Source of the DNA: Loktanella atrilutea
GTDB lineage: Bacteria; Pseudomonadota; Alphaproteobacteria; Rhodobacterales; Rhodobacteraceae
Length of the DNA: 64,000 nucleotides
Assembly (NCBI RefSeq): GCF_900128995.1
Contig: NZ_FQUE01000001.1
Coordinates: 992,001-1,056,000, forward strand
Direction: 5' to 3'
Shown here: in pieces, positions 25,665-34,249 of the stretch
Layout of the letters: the number at the start of each line of letters is the position of its first letter
How positions within the stretch are numbered: the stretch's first letter is position 1
Notes under the pieces: model-generated
The model's database searches: none
Told to the model about the DNA's origin: nothing
What the model saw: only the letters and a program-made list of their open reading frames with translations
Position numbers and translations under genes: made by a program

Positions 25665-26228
25665 ATGACCAGAACCACACTCTCTCTCCTCGCGCTGACC
25701 GCCCTCGTCGCCTGCGGCAGCACGATCACCCGGCTCGACGCGCCGCCCGCTGCCTCGACGTTGCAGATCCCCGCCGCCGTGGATTCGGTGATGATCCGCA
25801 CCGTGTCGCTGCCGACCTATGCGGCGGCCGAGGAAATCGCGCTGGAAACGGCGCCCGGCGTGATCACCTCCGACGGCGACCTCCTTGCCGCCGATGATCC
25901 CAGCCGGGCGGTCACGCTGGCGCTCACGCAATCTCTCGACGAGATCCTGAATGCAACGGTGGGCCCCGATCCCTGGCCCTTCGCCGGTCTGCCGGACGTC
26001 GCCGTCGACATCCGCATCTCCGAAATGCTGGGCAGCGCCGTGACCGGCCAGTTCCGTCTCGCGGGGCAATACTACATCGGCGGTGACGGCATCGACTATC
26101 CAAACAGCTCGCGCACCTTCGCCTATACGGTGCCGATGCCCACGCCGGACATTCCCGGGGCCGTCGTCGCACAGACCGCCGCTGTCACGCAGCTTGCAGA
26201 AGGCATCGCCCGCCGGCTCGCACGCTAG
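25665..26228 (+). CDS. pqiC: PqiC-like outer-membrane lipoprotein
   Basis: A 187-residue lipoprotein of the ABC-type transport auxiliary (PqiC/DUF330) family. The signal peptide ends in a lipobox LVAC at residue 17. It contains YAAAEEIALETAPGVITSDGDLLAADDPSRAVTLALTQSLDEI, matching the family core, and SGSAVTGQFRLAGQYYI-like strands. It begins one base after the pqiB stop and is the last gene of the unit. It should anchor the periplasmic end of the Pqi conduit at the outer membrane, by homology. Confidence 0.86.
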   Translation: MTRTTLSLLALTALVACGSTITRLDAPPAASTLQIPAAVDSVMIRTVSLPTYAAAEEIALETAPGVITSDGDLLAADDPSRAVTLALTQSLDEILNATVGPDPWPFAGLPDVAVDIRISEMLGSAVTGQFRLAGQYYIGGDGIDYPNSSRTFAYTVPMPTPDIPGAVVAQTAAVTQLAEGIARRLAR

Positions 26229-26242
26229 ACGCCGGGGTCCCA

Positions 26243-26290
26243 CTTCTTCTCGTCGGACATACCTCGGGGGTCGGGGGGCTGGCCCCCCGG
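26243..26290 (+). repeat. Intergenic repeat copy A
   Basis: Starts CTTCTTCTCGTC, then a slightly degenerate ACATACCTCGGGGG and a GGGGGGCTGGCCCCCC hairpin. It lies just after pqiC and is directly followed by a 22-bp palindrome. Confidence 0.75.
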
Positions 26291-26312
26291 CCGATTTTTC
26301 TAGAAAAATCGG
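26291..26312. repeat. Palindrome, GATTTTTC/GAAAAATC type
   Basis: A perfect 22-bp palindrome: CCGATTTTTCT joined to its complement, with CTAG at the centre. The identical sequence recurs at 32302-32323. As RNA it can fold into a hairpin ending in A/U-rich arms; it is a likely terminator for pqiC. Confidence 0.7.
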
Positions 26313-26402
26313 AGAGTCATCGCACCACGCGGCGCCGCACATTCCGGTTTCCCTCGCCCCCCGCCCTTGCTAGCGTCGCGCAAGATCACGCGGGGCAAGA
26401 CC

Positions 26403-28487
26403 ATGACAGACAGGCAGATCCGGCTGGGCGCCGACATCGGCGGCACCTTCACGGACGTTGTGCTGGAGGTCGGCAGCGACCGGTTCTCGACCAAGGTGCT
26501 GACCACCTATGCCGCACCGGAAGAGGCCATCGTCACCGGCCTGCATCAGGTCTGCGCCAAGGCGGGCGTCGCGCCAGACCGCATCGACCAGATCATCCAC
26601 GGCACCACGCTGGCCACCAACGCGCTGATCGAACGGCGCGGCGCGCGCACGGCGCTGATCACCACGGACGGCTTTCGCGACGTGATCGAGATGCGCTCCG
26701 AATCCCGGTTCGAGCAATATGACCTGAATCTGACCCTGCCCCTGCCCCTGTTGGCCCGCAACCATCGCCATACGCTGGTGGAGCGCATGGACGCCGACGG
26801 CGGCGTGCTGATCCCGCTCGACCGGGCCGACATCGTGGCGTTGTGTGACACGCTGCGCCAGCACGACTACCAGTCGATTGCCGTGGGGCTGCTGCATTCC
26901 TACGCCAACCCGGCCCATGAGCGCCTGATCCGCGAGGTGCTGGCCGCGGAACTGCCCGGTGTCATGGTCTCGCTCTCCTCTAACGTCAGCCCTCAGATGC
27001 GTGAATACGAGCGGTTCAACACGACCGTCGCCAACGCCTACATCCAGCCCCTCATCGCCAGCTACCTGCACCGTCTGGCCGACAGGCTGGCCGCAGAGGG
27101 GGCGGATTGTCCGGTGTTCCTGATGCACTCCGGCGGCGGGATCATGGATATCGCCACCGCTGCCGATTTTCCGGTGCGGCTGGTCGAATCCGGTCCCGCC
27201 GGCGGCGCCGTCTTCGCCGCCGATATCGCGGCGCGTCACGGTCTGGACCGTGTGCTGTCTTTTGATATGGGCGGCACCACGGCCAAGATCTGCCTGATCC
27301 GCGACCAGACCCCCAAGACCGCCCGCGTGTTCGAGGTCGCCCGCTCCTACCGCTTCAAGAAGGGCTCCGGCATGCCGATCTCGATCCCCGTGATCGACAT
27401 GGTCGAGATCGGCGCGGGCGGCGGGTCGCTCGCGCATGTCGACGCCCTGAACCAGATCCGCGTCGGCCCGGAAAGTGCAGGGTCCGAACCTGGCCCCGCC
27501 TGCTACGGTCGCGGCGGCACCCGCCCCGCCGTCACCGATGCGGACCTGACGCTGGGCAAGCTCGACCCTGCCACCTTCGCGGGCGGCAGCATCCCCCTCG
27601 ATTCGCAGGCCTCCGCCACCGCGCTGATGACGCATCTGGGTGATGCACTGGGCATGGATGCGCTCGAGTCCGCCTGGGGACTGGCAGAGGTCGTGGATGA
27701 GACCATGGCCAACGCCGCCCGCGTCCACGCGGTCGAAAACGGCGAGGATCTGTCCGACTACACCATGATCGCCTTCGGCGGGGCCGCCCCCCTGCACGCC
27801 GCGCGCCTGTGCGAGAAGCTGGGCATCCGCCGCTGCCTGATCCCGCCCGGTGCCGGTGTCGGGTCCGCCATCGGTTTCCTGCGCGCGCCCTTCAGTTTCG
27901 AGGCGAACCGCAGCGTGTTCATGCCGCTTGACGCCTTCGACGCCTGCACAGTGCGGGCGCTCTTCGCCGAGATGCAGGAGGAGGCGACGGCCTTCGTGCG
28001 GTCCTGCGATGCGACAGCGCCGATCACCTGCGACTACAAGGTCTTCATGCGCTACAAAGGCCAAGGCTGGGAAATCCCCGTGCCGCTTAGCCGCGAGATG
28101 GCCGAAGCCGCCGACAGGGACGCGATCCTTGCGCGGTTCGAGGCCGACTATGCCGCCCTCTTCGGCCGCACCGTGCAGGGCATGACGGCGGAAATCACCG
28201 TCTGGTCGGTAAACGCCCAGACCCCCACCGCACCCGCCAGCCCGGCCGCCCCCGTCACCGCACAACCCGCCCCCGCCCCCACCGGCACCCGCGCGCTTTT
28301 CGATGCAGCCTTGGGCCAGTCCGCCGAGGCCGCAGTTTACGCCCGCGCCACACTGACGCCGGGCACCCACCTGCCCGGCCCCGCCGCGATCACCGAGGAC
28401 GAGACCACGATCATCGTTCCCGCCAGCCGCCATGCCACCGCCCTGTCGGACGGCTGCATCGCGCTCGACTCGAAGGATCCGTCATGA
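26403..28487 (+). CDS. Hydantoinase/5-oxoprolinase subunit A (HyuA-like)
   Basis: A 694-residue ATP-dependent amidohydrolase subunit of the N-methylhydantoinase A/oxoprolinase family. The actin-like phosphate loop GADIGGTFTDVVLE is at residue 8; HGTTLATNALIERRGARTALITTDGFRD near residue 65 and SFDMGGTTAKICL near residue 288 are family signatures; EIGAGGGSLAH lies near residue 340. It forms a complex with subunit B, whose ATG overlaps this stop by 4 bp. The upstream in-frame ATG at 26367 lacks support. It could open a hydantoin, 5-oxoproline or related cyclic amide. Confidence 0.88.
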   Translation: MTDRQIRLGADIGGTFTDVVLEVGSDRFSTKVLTTYAAPEEAIVTGLHQVCAKAGVAPDRIDQIIHGTTLATNALIERRGARTALITTDGFRDVIEMRSESRFEQYDLNLTLPLPLLARNHRHTLVERMDADGGVLIPLDRADIVALCDTLRQHDYQSIAVGLLHSYANPAHERLIREVLAAELPGVMVSLSSNVSPQMREYERFNTTVANAYIQPLIASYLHRLADRLAAEGADCPVFLMHSGGGIMDIATAADFPVRLVESGPAGGAVFAADIAARHGLDRVLSFDMGGTTAKICLIRDQTPKTARVFEVARSYRFKKGSGMPISIPVIDMVEIGAGGGSLAHVDALNQIRVGPESAGSEPGPACYGRGGTRPAVTDADLTLGKLDPATFAGGSIPLDSQASATALMTHLGDALGMDALESAWGLAEVVDETMANAARVHAVENGEDLSDYTMIAFGGAAPLHAARLCEKLGIRRCLIPPGAGVGSAIGFLRAPFSFEANRSVFMPLDAFDACTVRALFAEMQEEATAFVRSCDATAPITCDYKVFMRYKGQGWEIPVPLSREMAEAADRDAILARFEADYAALFGRTVQGMTAEITVWSVNAQTPTAPASPAAPVTAQPAPAPTGTRALFDAALGQSAEAAVYARATLTPGTHLPGPAAITEDETTIIVPASRHATALSDGCIALDSKDPS

Positions 28488-30178
28488 CCCTCTCCCAGGT
28501 GCAATATCAGGTGATGTGGACACGCCTGATCTCGGTGGTGGAGGAGCAGGCGCAGGCCCTCGTTCGCACCGCCTTCTCGACCTCCGTCCGCGAAGCCGGC
28601 GATCTGTCAGCGGGAGTCTACGACGCCGAGGGCGCCATGCTGGCGCAGGCGGTCACCGGCACACCGGGCCACGTCAACGCCATGGCCGACGCGGTGCCGC
28701 ATTTCATCCGCGAGATCGGGCGCGAGACGATGCGCGAGGGCGACGTCTACCTGACCAACGACCCCTGGATGGGCACCGGCCACCTGCACGACATCACGGT
28801 GGTCACGCCGACGTTCCACAAGGGCGCGCTGGTCGGCTTCTTCGCCTGCACTGCCCATGTCGTGGATATCGGCGGCCGCGGCTTCGGCGCCGACGGCAAT
28901 TCCATCTACGAGGAAGGGCTGCAGCTGCCGATCATGCGCTTTGCCGACGCAGGCCGCGTCGACCAGACCCTGATCCGGCTGATCCGCGCCAACGTCCGCG
29001 AACCCGACCAGCTGATCGGCGACCTCTTCGCCCTGTCCACCTGCAACGAGATCGGCCAGCGCCGTCTGGTCGAGATGCTGACCGAATTCGCCCTGCCGGA
29101 TCTGACGGAGGTGGCAGGCTTCATCCTCGGCCATTCCCGCGACGCCACGCTGGCGCGCATCGCGGCGCTGCCGCAGGCAACCGCCACCGGTCACATGCGG
29201 ATCGACGGCTACGCCGCACCGGTCGACCTGCAGGTCACCGTCAGCTTCAACGGAGATCATCTGCTCTGCGACTGGACCGGCACCTCGGGCCTCGATCCCA
29301 AGGGGATCAACGTGCCCTTGGTCTATACCAAGGCCTACGCCTGCTACGCCCTGAAATGCGCCATCGCCCCCGATATCCCCAACAACGCCGCCAGCCTCGC
29401 GCCGTTCAGCATCACCGCCCCTGCGGACACGATCGTCAACGCCGTCCATCCCGCGCCCGTGGCCCTGCGCCATGTCATCGGCCATCTGGTGCCCGACACG
29501 ATCTTCGCGGCCCTCGATCAGCTTCTGCCCGGCGTCGTCCCGGCGGAAGGCGCGGGCTGCCTGTGCAATTTCCAGCTGTCCCTGCGCCCCGGCGCCGCCG
29601 CCCCCGCGGGCGCGCGCCGGTCAGAGGTGCTGACCTTCAACTCCGGCGGCGCAGGCGCCCGGCCGGCCCTCGACGGATTGTCAGCCACCGCCTTCCCCTC
29701 GGGCGTCATGACGATGCCGGTCGAGGCGACGGAGCATGCGGGCCCGATCATCGTCTGGCGCAAGGAGCTGCGGCCCGACTCCGGCGGTGCCGGCCAGTTT
29801 CGCGGCGGGCTGGGTCAGGTGATGGAGGTCGGCGCCCGACCCGGCTACCGCGCCGATTTTTCCGCAATGTTCGACCGCGTCGATCATCCGCCCCGCGGAC
29901 GCCATGGCGGGGCGGACGGGGCGCCCACCACGGTGGCACTGGACGACGGCACCCGCCTGCACGGCAAGGGCCGCCAGCCGGTCCCGGAGGGCGCCCGCGT
30001 CATGCTCGCCTTTCCCGGCGGCGCCGGCTATGGCGACCCCGCCGCACGCGACCCCGCCGCCGTCGCCCGCGATCTGGCACTGGGCTACATCACCGCCGAC
30101 GCCGCGCGAAGGTCCTATGGACTGACACAACCCGCCATCGACGCCATCCTGCACGACGCCGCCACGCCAAAGGGCTGA
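28484..30178 (+). CDS. Hydantoinase/5-oxoprolinase subunit B (HyuB-like)
   Basis: A 564-residue partner of the preceding subunit. Characteristic stretches are FSTSVREAGDLSAGVYDAEGAMLAQAVTGTPGHVNAM near residue 32, GDVYLTNDPWMGTGHLHDITVVTP near residue 85, SFNGDHLLCDWTGTS near residue 252, and a Gly-rich C-terminal GLGQVMEVGARPGY. Length is normal for HyuB. No hydantoin racemase, carbamoylase or permease gene adjoins, so the physiological substrate is not evident; an SDR and an acyl-CoA dehydrogenase follow 180 bp later. Confidence 0.88.
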   Translation: MTLSQVQYQVMWTRLISVVEEQAQALVRTAFSTSVREAGDLSAGVYDAEGAMLAQAVTGTPGHVNAMADAVPHFIREIGRETMREGDVYLTNDPWMGTGHLHDITVVTPTFHKGALVGFFACTAHVVDIGGRGFGADGNSIYEEGLQLPIMRFADAGRVDQTLIRLIRANVREPDQLIGDLFALSTCNEIGQRRLVEMLTEFALPDLTEVAGFILGHSRDATLARIAALPQATATGHMRIDGYAAPVDLQVTVSFNGDHLLCDWTGTSGLDPKGINVPLVYTKAYACYALKCAIAPDIPNNAASLAPFSITAPADTIVNAVHPAPVALRHVIGHLVPDTIFAALDQLLPGVVPAEGAGCLCNFQLSLRPGAAAPAGARRSEVLTFNSGGAGARPALDGLSATAFPSGVMTMPVEATEHAGPIIVWRKELRPDSGGAGQFRGGLGQVMEVGARPGYRADFSAMFDRVDHPPRGRHGGADGAPTTVALDDGTRLHGKGRQPVPEGARVMLAFPGGAGYGDPAARDPAAVARDLALGYITADAARRSYGLTQPAIDAILHDAATPKG

Positions 30179-30185
30179 GGCCCCC

Positions 30186-30247
30186 CTTCTTCTCGTCGAA
30201 AAATACCTCGGGGGGCGCAGCCGCAGGCGGCGGGGGGCTGGCCCCCT
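30186..30247 (+). repeat. Intergenic repeat copy B
   Basis: Begins CTTCTTCTCGTCGAAAAATA, then CCTCGGGGGG and two nested hairpins (GCAGCCGCAGGCGGC; GGGGGCTGGCCCCC). It lies 8 bp after the hyuB stop. Confidence 0.78.
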
Positions 30248-30357
30248 GACTTCGGTCCAACCAACGATCCGCCCGCAGGGAGGTCTGGACCTTGCCCGCA
30301 TCCCGGTGCCAAGGTGCCGCCAAGGGCCCCGCCGGGGCCGCCAAGGGGAGAGACGAC

Positions 30358-31119
30358 ATGGACATCGCAGGACAATCCGCCATCGTGACGGGCGGCGCCT
30401 CGGGGCTGGGGGCCGCGACCGCGCGCGCGCTTGCCGCAGGCGGCGCAAGGGTCGCGATCTTCGACATGAACGCCGCGCGCGGCAAGGCCGTGGCGGAGGA
30501 GATCGGCGGCAACTTCCACGCGGTGAACGTGACCGATCCCGACAGCGTGGCACAGGCGCTGAAGGATGCAGAGGGTCTTCACGGCGCCGCCCGCATTGTC
30601 GTGAACTGCGCCGGCATCGGGCCGCCCGCCAAGGTGGTCAGCCGCGACGGCGACCCGCTGCCGCTGGCGGACTTCATGCATGTCATCAACGTGAACCTTG
30701 CCGGCAGCTTCAACGTCCTCAGCCAGGCGGCGGCAGCGATGCAGCGCCTCGACCCGGTGGGAGAAGAGCGCGGGATCATCATCAACACCGCCTCCGTCGC
30801 CGCCTACGACGGCCAGATCGGGCAGGCAGCCTATGCGGCTTCCAAGGGCGGGATCGTCGCGATGACCCTGCCGGTGGCGCGCGAGATGGCGCGCTTCGGC
30901 ATCCGGGTGATGACGATTGCTCCGGGCCTCTTCCTGACGCCCCTTCTGGAAAGCCTCCCGCAAGAGGCGCAGGACAGCCTCGGGCGTCAGGTTCCCTTCC
31001 CTTCGCGCCTTGGCCATCCGGAGGAATACGCGAAACTGGCGCTGGCGATCGTGGACAACCCGATGCTGAACGGCGAGGTCATCCGCCTCGACGGCGCGAT
31101 CCGCATGGCCCCGAAATGA
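30358..31119 (+). CDS. SDR oxidoreductase, 3-hydroxyacyl-CoA dehydrogenase type
   Basis: A 253-residue short-chain dehydrogenase. The cofactor loop is TGGASGLGAATA (TGxxxGxG) near residue 11; the NAD preference is suggested by FDMN after strand 2; NCAGIG lies near residue 83; and the catalytic residues are Ser in NTASVAAYDG and YAASK near residue 160. The sequence resembles the HSD10/FadB2-like group that oxidises 3-hydroxyacyl-CoAs. The ATG follows GGGGAGAG. Its stop overlaps the start of an acyl-CoA dehydrogenase (ATGA), so both likely act in one acyl-chain oxidation pathway. Confidence 0.88.
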   Translation: MDIAGQSAIVTGGASGLGAATARALAAGGARVAIFDMNAARGKAVAEEIGGNFHAVNVTDPDSVAQALKDAEGLHGAARIVVNCAGIGPPAKVVSRDGDPLPLADFMHVINVNLAGSFNVLSQAAAAMQRLDPVGEERGIIINTASVAAYDGQIGQAAYAASKGGIVAMTLPVAREMARFGIRVMTIAPGLFLTPLLESLPQEAQDSLGRQVPFPSRLGHPEEYAKLALAIVDNPMLNGEVIRLDGAIRMAPK

Positions 31120-32300
31120 GCGCCCTGCTGGAACGCCGCGGGATCAGCGACCGCGCGCTCGACCTGGCGGACCGGGTGGAGGCCTTCGTGCGTGACGTCG
31201 TGGCCCCCTTCGAGAAGGACCCGCGCAAGGACGCCCACGGCCCTTCCGAAGAATTGGTCGCGGACCTGCGCGCCAGGGCCCGCGCCGCCGACCTGATGAC
31301 GCCGCACATTCTGAAGGACGGCGATCACCTGACCCAGCGCGAGACGGCCGCCGTGCTGATCCGCTCCGGCCTGTCGCCGCTCGGTCCGCTGGCCCTGAAC
31401 ACCGCCGCCCCGGACGAAGGCAACATGTTCCTGCTCGGCAAGGTCGCGAGCGACGGCCTGAAGGCCCGGTTCCTGGCGCCTTTGCTGACCGGAGAGGCCC
31501 GGTCGGCCTTCTTCATGACCGAACCGGACGGCGGCGCGGGGTCGGATCCCGCGATGATGAAGACGTCCTGCGTGCCGGACGGCAACCACTGGGTCATCAA
31601 TGGGGCCAAGACCTACATCACCGGGGCCGAAGGCGCGAAGGTCGGCATCGTCATGGCGAAGTCCGAGACCGGGGCCTGCATGTTCCTCGTCGACCTGCCG
31701 CACCCGGCGATCCGCACGGTCCGCATCCTCGACACCATCGACAACTCCATGCCCGGCGGCCACGCCCAGATCGCGATCGAGGACCTGCGCCTGCCTGCCG
31801 ACCAGATGCTGGGCGAACCGGGCGAAGGCTTCCGCTACGCGCAGGTGCGCCTCGCCCCTGCCCGCCTGTCGCACTGCATGCGCTGGCTGGGGGCCTGCGT
31901 GCGCGCGCAGGAAATCGCGGTGGACTACGCCAACCGCCGCCATGCCTTCGGCAAGCCACTGATCGCACACGAGGGCGTCGGCTTCATGCTGGCGCAGAAC
32001 CGGATCGACCTGAAGCAGGCAGAGCTGATGACCTACTGGTGCGCCGACGTGCTGGACAGCGGGGCCTATGGCACGACCGAATCCTCGATGACAAAGGTCG
32101 CCGTGTCCGAGGCGCTGATGCGGGTCGCGGACAACTGCGTGCAGGTCATGGGGGGTCAGGGCGTCACCGCGGACACGATCGTCGAGAAGGTGTTCCGCGA
32201 GATCCGGGCGTTCCGGATCTACGACGGCCCGACCGAAGTGCACAAATGGTCGCTGGCCAACAAGATCGCGCGGGACTGGGCGAAGGGCCAGCCCAGTTAA
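31116..32300 (+). CDS. Acyl-CoA dehydrogenase
   Basis: A 394-residue FAD flavoenzyme that introduces the alpha-beta double bond in acyl-CoAs. It contains AFFMTEPDGGAGSDPAMMKTSC (FAD/substrate loop) near residue 128, WVINGAKTYITGAEGA, the helix ANRRHAFGKPLIAHEGVGFMLAQ near residue 270, QVMGGQGVTADTIVEKVFREIRAFRIYDGPTEVHKW at the end. The N-terminal half resembles the ACAD10/11-like bacterial group. It is translationally coupled to the SDR gene. The exact chain specificity is unknown. Confidence 0.9.
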   Translation: MSALLERRGISDRALDLADRVEAFVRDVVAPFEKDPRKDAHGPSEELVADLRARARAADLMTPHILKDGDHLTQRETAAVLIRSGLSPLGPLALNTAAPDEGNMFLLGKVASDGLKARFLAPLLTGEARSAFFMTEPDGGAGSDPAMMKTSCVPDGNHWVINGAKTYITGAEGAKVGIVMAKSETGACMFLVDLPHPAIRTVRILDTIDNSMPGGHAQIAIEDLRLPADQMLGEPGEGFRYAQVRLAPARLSHCMRWLGACVRAQEIAVDYANRRHAFGKPLIAHEGVGFMLAQNRIDLKQAELMTYWCADVLDSGAYGTTESSMTKVAVSEALMRVADNCVQVMGGQGVTADTIVEKVFREIRAFRIYDGPTEVHKWSLANKIARDWAKGQPS

Positions 32301-32301
32301 G

Positions 32302-32323
32302 CCGATTTTTCTAGAAAAATCGG
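32302..32323. repeat. Palindrome, identical to 26291-26312
   Basis: Perfect 22-bp palindrome with a GATTTTTC arm and central CTAG, located two bases after the acyl-CoA dehydrogenase stop. With the next palindrome it separates two convergent genes and probably ends transcription in both directions. Confidence 0.7.
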
Positions 32324-32328
32324 AGTCT

Positions 32329-32351
32329 CCAAATTTTCGTCGAAAATTTGG
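32329..32351. repeat. Palindrome, CAAATTTTCG type
   Basis: Perfect 23-bp palindrome: CCAAATTTTCG, a central T, then its complement. It sits 5 bp from the previous palindrome and 8 bp before the Gfo/Idh stop. Its TTTTCG/CGAAAA core is shared with the palindromes at 44687 and 44751. Confidence 0.7.
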
Positions 32352-32359
32352 TCGGCGCC

Positions 32360-33451
32360 TCAGGCCAGCGTTACCGCCTGACCGGTCAGCACCGATTGTT
32401 GTGCGGCCAGACCGATCTGCACGGCGCGCGTGCCGTCCGCCACCGTGACCTCGACCCTTCCGCCGTTGCGCAGCACGCCGGCGAAACGCTGGTGCTGATA
32501 GAAGGTCGATCCGTTGTGGTCGCCCGCCTCCAGCAGCTGCGGATCGACCGGGACCTCGACCGTATAGGGCCCCTTGGGGCTGCGCGGGCTGACCGTCAGC
32601 AACGGAGTCGGCGCGGGACCGAGGGTCGCCGGCCAGAACCGGCCCGGACCCGGCACCTGCGCCTCGATCTTGCCCGCAGGTCCGATCGCGCTGATCTCCT
32701 CCTGATAGCGCGCGCCTTCGGCGAACATGCAAAGTTCCAGCATCGCCCGCGCGCCGGAGGCGAAATCGACGATCACGTAGGCATTGTCCCAGATGTCGGG
32801 GACCCGGCCGTCGTAACGCTCGGCCTTGTGATTCACGTCCTGCGCCGCACTGGCCATGACGCGCACCGCCTCGGACTGCAGGATCAGGCGCATAAGGTCG
32901 AAGAAATGGCAGCATTTTTCGACCAGTGTCCCGCCGGAGCGGGCGTTGAACCGGTTCCAGTCGCCGATCTTGGGCAGGAACGGAAAGCGGTGCTCGCGGA
33001 TCGTCAGCATCCGGATGCCTCCCGTCGCCGCCGCGGCCTGCGCCAGCAAGGCGGCCACGGGCGGCATGTAGCGGTATTCCATCGCCACCCAGACCGGATG
33101 CGGATAGTCGTCGAAGAGCGCGGCGACCTCGGAGGCTTCGGCATCGGTCGTGAACAGCGGCTTTTCGCACAGGATCGGCAAGGGTCGCTGCGCCACGATC
33201 CGGCGCAATTGCGGGACGTGGCAGTCGTTCGGGCTGACGATCACCAACGCGTCCAGCAAGGGTTCCGCCAGCAGATCGTCGAGCGAGGCTGCAACCCGCG
33301 CGCCACCCGCGAGCGTCGCCGCCGACTGCGCGAGGTCGGCCACCGGGTCGAAGACCACGGCGACGCGGGCATCGGGCAGCAGGGTGATGTTGCGGATGTG
33401 TTCCCGGGCCATCATGCCGCACCCGATTACCCCGTATTGCAATGTCTTCAC
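32360..33451 (-). CDS. Gfo/Idh/MocA family oxidoreductase
   Basis: A 363-residue NAD(P)-dependent dehydrogenase of sugars, inositols or related polyols. The dinucleotide loop is YGVIGCGMMAREHI at residue 5; the family EKP motif appears as LCEKPLF near residue 95; the catalytic region KCCHFFDLMR lies near residue 180. The start is taken as GTG four bases after the gntR stop; a TTG two codons on is also possible. It is co-transcribed with gntR. The divergent flavin monooxygenase genes may belong to the same pathway. Substrate unknown. Confidence 0.85.
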   Translation of the reverse strand: MKTLQYGVIGCGMMAREHIRNITLLPDARVAVVFDPVADLAQSAATLAGGARVAASLDDLLAEPLLDALVIVSPNDCHVPQLRRIVAQRPLPILCEKPLFTTDAEASEVAALFDDYPHPVWVAMEYRYMPPVAALLAQAAAATGGIRMLTIREHRFPFLPKIGDWNRFNARSGGTLVEKCCHFFDLMRLILQSEAVRVMASAAQDVNHKAERYDGRVPDIWDNAYVIVDFASGARAMLELCMFAEGARYQEEISAIGPAGKIEAQVPGPGRFWPATLGPAPTPLLTVSPRSPKGPYTVEVPVDPQLLEAGDHNGSTFYQHQRFAGVLRNGGRVEVTVADGTRAVQIGLAAQQSVLTGQAVTLA

Positions 33452-33455
33452 GTCC

Positions 33456-34163
33456 TCAGCCCCTGCCCATGCGCGACACGTAGCGCGCCTTCGTGTAATC
33501 GAACCACGTCCTTGAAAACTCGACCCGCGCGCCGGCGGCGTCGCGTCCAAGGCGCGAGATGTGACCCGCCGGCACGCCGGGCGCCAGACCGAAGTCTGCC
33601 GGCACCCAGACCGGCACCGGTGCGACGCCCAGACGGTCCTCGACCGTCGCGATGGTCAGGCCCAGCCGGTCACGGTAATGCTGATAGAGCGATTCCGACA
33701 GATCCTGCGCCGACAGCGTCTCGGCCCGGTCGCCGTCAAGCCAGATCTCCTCGACCGCGACGGCGGTGTCGTCCAGCCGGCGCAGGCGGCGGATCCGCCA
33801 CCCGGTCGCCGCGGGGCCGAAATCCGGCGCATCCGCAGGCTTGTTCCGCCGCACCACGTCAAGCACCCGCGCCGTCGGCAGACCGCCGCCGCGGCGCAGT
33901 TCCAGCCGGAAGAACCCATAGACCGAAGTGACGCCCGCGCGGTGCCGCACGTAGTTGCCGGACCCCTGCACCCGGTGCAGCAATCCCTTGTCCGCCAGCA
34001 CCGCCAGCGCCTTGCGTAATGTGCCGACCGACAGTTCCAGATCGCGTGCCATCTCGCGCTCTCCCGGCAGGCGTGCACCGTCTGCCAGATGACCGGCGGC
34101 GATTTCCCGGATCAGCCGTTCGCTGACCTGAATGTATTTCGGCAGGGCGGTGGGTGCGGGCAC
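33456..34163 (-). CDS. GntR family regulator, HutC/UTRA type
   Basis: A 235-residue repressor. The winged helix is at residues 8-75 (LPKYIQVSERLIREIAAGHLADGARLPGEREMARDLELSVGTLRKALAVLADKGLLHRVQGSGNYVR), and the UTRA ligand domain is at 90-230 (RIRRLRRLDDTAVAVEEIWLD; VEFSRTWFDYTKARYV). UTRA domains sense small effectors such as sugar phosphates or histidine-pathway intermediates. It faces the flavin monooxygenase operon across 86 bp that hold a direct repeat (34178-34196), so it likely controls both sides. Confidence 0.88.
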   Translation of the reverse strand: MPAPTALPKYIQVSERLIREIAAGHLADGARLPGEREMARDLELSVGTLRKALAVLADKGLLHRVQGSGNYVRHRAGVTSVYGFFRLELRRGGGLPTARVLDVVRRNKPADAPDFGPAATGWRIRRLRRLDDTAVAVEEIWLDGDRAETLSAQDLSESLYQHYRDRLGLTIATVEDRLGVAPVPVWVPADFGLAPGVPAGHISRLGRDAAGARVEFSRTWFDYTKARYVSRMGRG

Positions 34164-34177
34164 GGTGCGGTCCAGAT

Positions 34178-34196
34178 TGATACACTATTGTTACAC
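34178..34196. promoter_or_regulatory. Candidate GntR operator (direct repeat)
   Basis: Two copies of TGWTACAC (TGATACAC and TGTTACAC) with an 11-bp period, one helical turn, lie in the divergent intergenic region 15 bp upstream of the gntR start. This A/T-rich patch stands out in GC-rich surroundings. Binding by the adjacent GntR protein is inference. Confidence 0.4.
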
Positions 34197-34249
34197 CCGG
34201 CCCCGCGTGCTACGCAAGTGCCGACGAACAGGCCCGCGGGAGGGGCGCC

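Noticed and set aside
26370-28433. 687-residue minus-strand frame antisense to hyuA
   Set aside because: Gly/Arg/His-rich shadow frame; hyuA on the plus strand has clear actin-like ATP motifs.
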